Positions 4,578 through 5,123 of a DNA stretch of 5,123 bases are shown in pieces. The DNA comes from Mailhella sp. (GTDB lineage: Bacteria > Desulfobacterota > Desulfovibrionia > Desulfovibrionales > Desulfovibrionaceae). Numbering within the stretch: the stretch's first letter is position 1; each line of letters starts with the position of its first letter. The position numbers and the translations under genes were made by a program. The DNA lies in the NCBI GenBank assembly GCA_017940105.1, contig JAGAZG010000077.1, positions 1 to 5,123 on the forward strand. The letters are read 5' to 3'. A model generated the notes under the pieces. It ran no database searches. It was not told the origin of the DNA and saw only the letters and a program-made list of their open reading frames with translations.

Positions 4578-5123
4578 ATGGACAAGCTGAAAGTGGGTAT
4601 CCTTGGCGCAACGGGCATGGTAGGGCAGCGTTTTGTTTCCCTTCTTGCCGATCATCCGTGGTTTGAAATCTCAGCCCTTGCCGCCAGCGGGCGTTCGGCT
4701 GGCAAAAGCTATGAAGAAGCGCTTGGCGGACGCTGGCGCCTGGAAACCGCCATGCCTGAAGCTGTAAGAAACATGTCCGTGCAAAACCTTGCTGATGTCG
4801 AAAAAGTCAGCAGCGGCGTGGATTTTGTGTTTTGCGCAGTAAACATGCCCAAGGAAGAGATAAAGGCGCTTGAAGAAGCCTATGCCAAAACGGAAACGCC
4901 GGTCGTTTCTAACAACAGCGCGCATCGCTGGACGCCGGACGTGCCCATGATACTGCCAGAAGTCAACGCCGGCCATGCCGAAGTCATCCCCAGCCAGCGC
5001 AGGCGCCTGGGCACAAGCCGCGGCTTTATTGCCGTAAAGCCCAACTGTTCCATACAGTCATATACACCGGTTTTGAATGCATGGAAAAAGGCAGGCTTTG
5101 AGCCCTATGAGGCAGTGGTTTCC
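4578..5123 (+). CDS. asd: aspartate-semialdehyde dehydrogenase, archaeal/fungal-like type, 3'-truncated by the window edge
   Basis: The frame is open for 182 codons to the last base; the family is usually ~350-360 residues, so about half is visible. The enzyme reduces L-aspartyl-4-phosphate with NADPH to aspartate 4-semialdehyde, the branch point to lysine/diaminopimelate, threonine and methionine. Seen: a Rossmann dinucleotide motif GATGMVGQRF (10-19), LADHPWFEISALAAS-type sequence (23-37), SNNSAHR (111-117), LPEVN (126-130) and KPNCS (154-158) with catalytic Cys157. The A-D-H-P-x-F-E and A-A-S-x-R-S-A-G-K pattern is that of the archaeal/fungal-like class, also found in many Firmicutes, rather than the E. 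coli Asd class. The catalytic His and the rest of the dimerisation domain lie beyond the window. It is divergent from the YhcH-family gene and has its own promoter and Shine-Dalgarno sequence. No truncation or frameshift is seen within the visible part. Confidence 0.95.
   Translation, partial: MDKLKVGILGATGMVGQRFVSLLADHPWFEISALAASGRSAGKSYEEALGGRWRLETAMPEAVRNMSVQNLADVEKVSSGVDFVFCAVNMPKEEIKALEEAYAKTETPVVSNNSAHRWTPDVPMILPEVNAGHAEVIPSQRRRLGTSRGFIAVKPNCSIQSYTPVLNAWKKAGFEPYEAVVS

Overview
The window looks like ordinary chromosomal DNA from a moderately GC-rich, Gram-negative-type bacterium. Two features point to Proteobacteria in the broad sense: a small DksA/TraR-type zinc-finger protein, and a YchJ-type protein with a SEC-C motif at each end. 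Together with an aspartate-semialdehyde dehydrogenase of the archaeal/fungal-like class, they fit a host-associated Desulfovibrionaceae member best. This assignment is an inference from gene content and was not tested by any search. There are no RNA genes, insertion sequences, phage genes or CRISPR arrays.

Positions 1-1990, plus strand: the C-terminal part of a TetR/AcrR-type repressor (its start lies before the window), followed 53 bp later by a complete 12-helix MATE efflux transporter. This is a classic regulator-plus-pump pair, probably one transcript, and the transported compound is unknown.

Positions 2011-3230, minus strand: a YchJ-family SEC-C protein is transcribed towards a Maf-family nucleotide pyrophosphatase (house-cleaning enzyme). 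Between them lie a small terminator-like hairpin and a very stable 13-bp hairpin that pairs fully only as minus-strand RNA. The MATE and maf genes converge with only 20 bp between their stop codons and no convincing terminator.

Positions 3231-3534: an intergenic stretch with the clearest intrinsic terminator of the window (for the minus-strand unit to its right), an AT-rich island, and a plus-oriented terminator-like hairpin that no known gene explains.

Positions 3535-4286, minus strand: a YhcH/YjgK/YiaL (DUF386) cupin-fold protein followed 20 bp later by a 77-aa DksA/TraR-like zinc-finger protein, almost certainly one operon. Each has a good Shine-Dalgarno sequence.

Positions 4287-4577 form a divergent promoter region with a TTGACA-type promoter towards yhcH and a TTGCGC-17-TATAAA promoter towards asd. 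Overlapping inverted repeats cover the asd -35 box. From 4578 to the window end runs the first half of asd, the branch-point enzyme for lysine/diaminopimelate, threonine and methionine synthesis.

I see no convincing new multi-gene system. The points most worth a second look are the asd promoter palindromes, the YhcH/DksA-like pairing, and the unexplained hairpins between genes.
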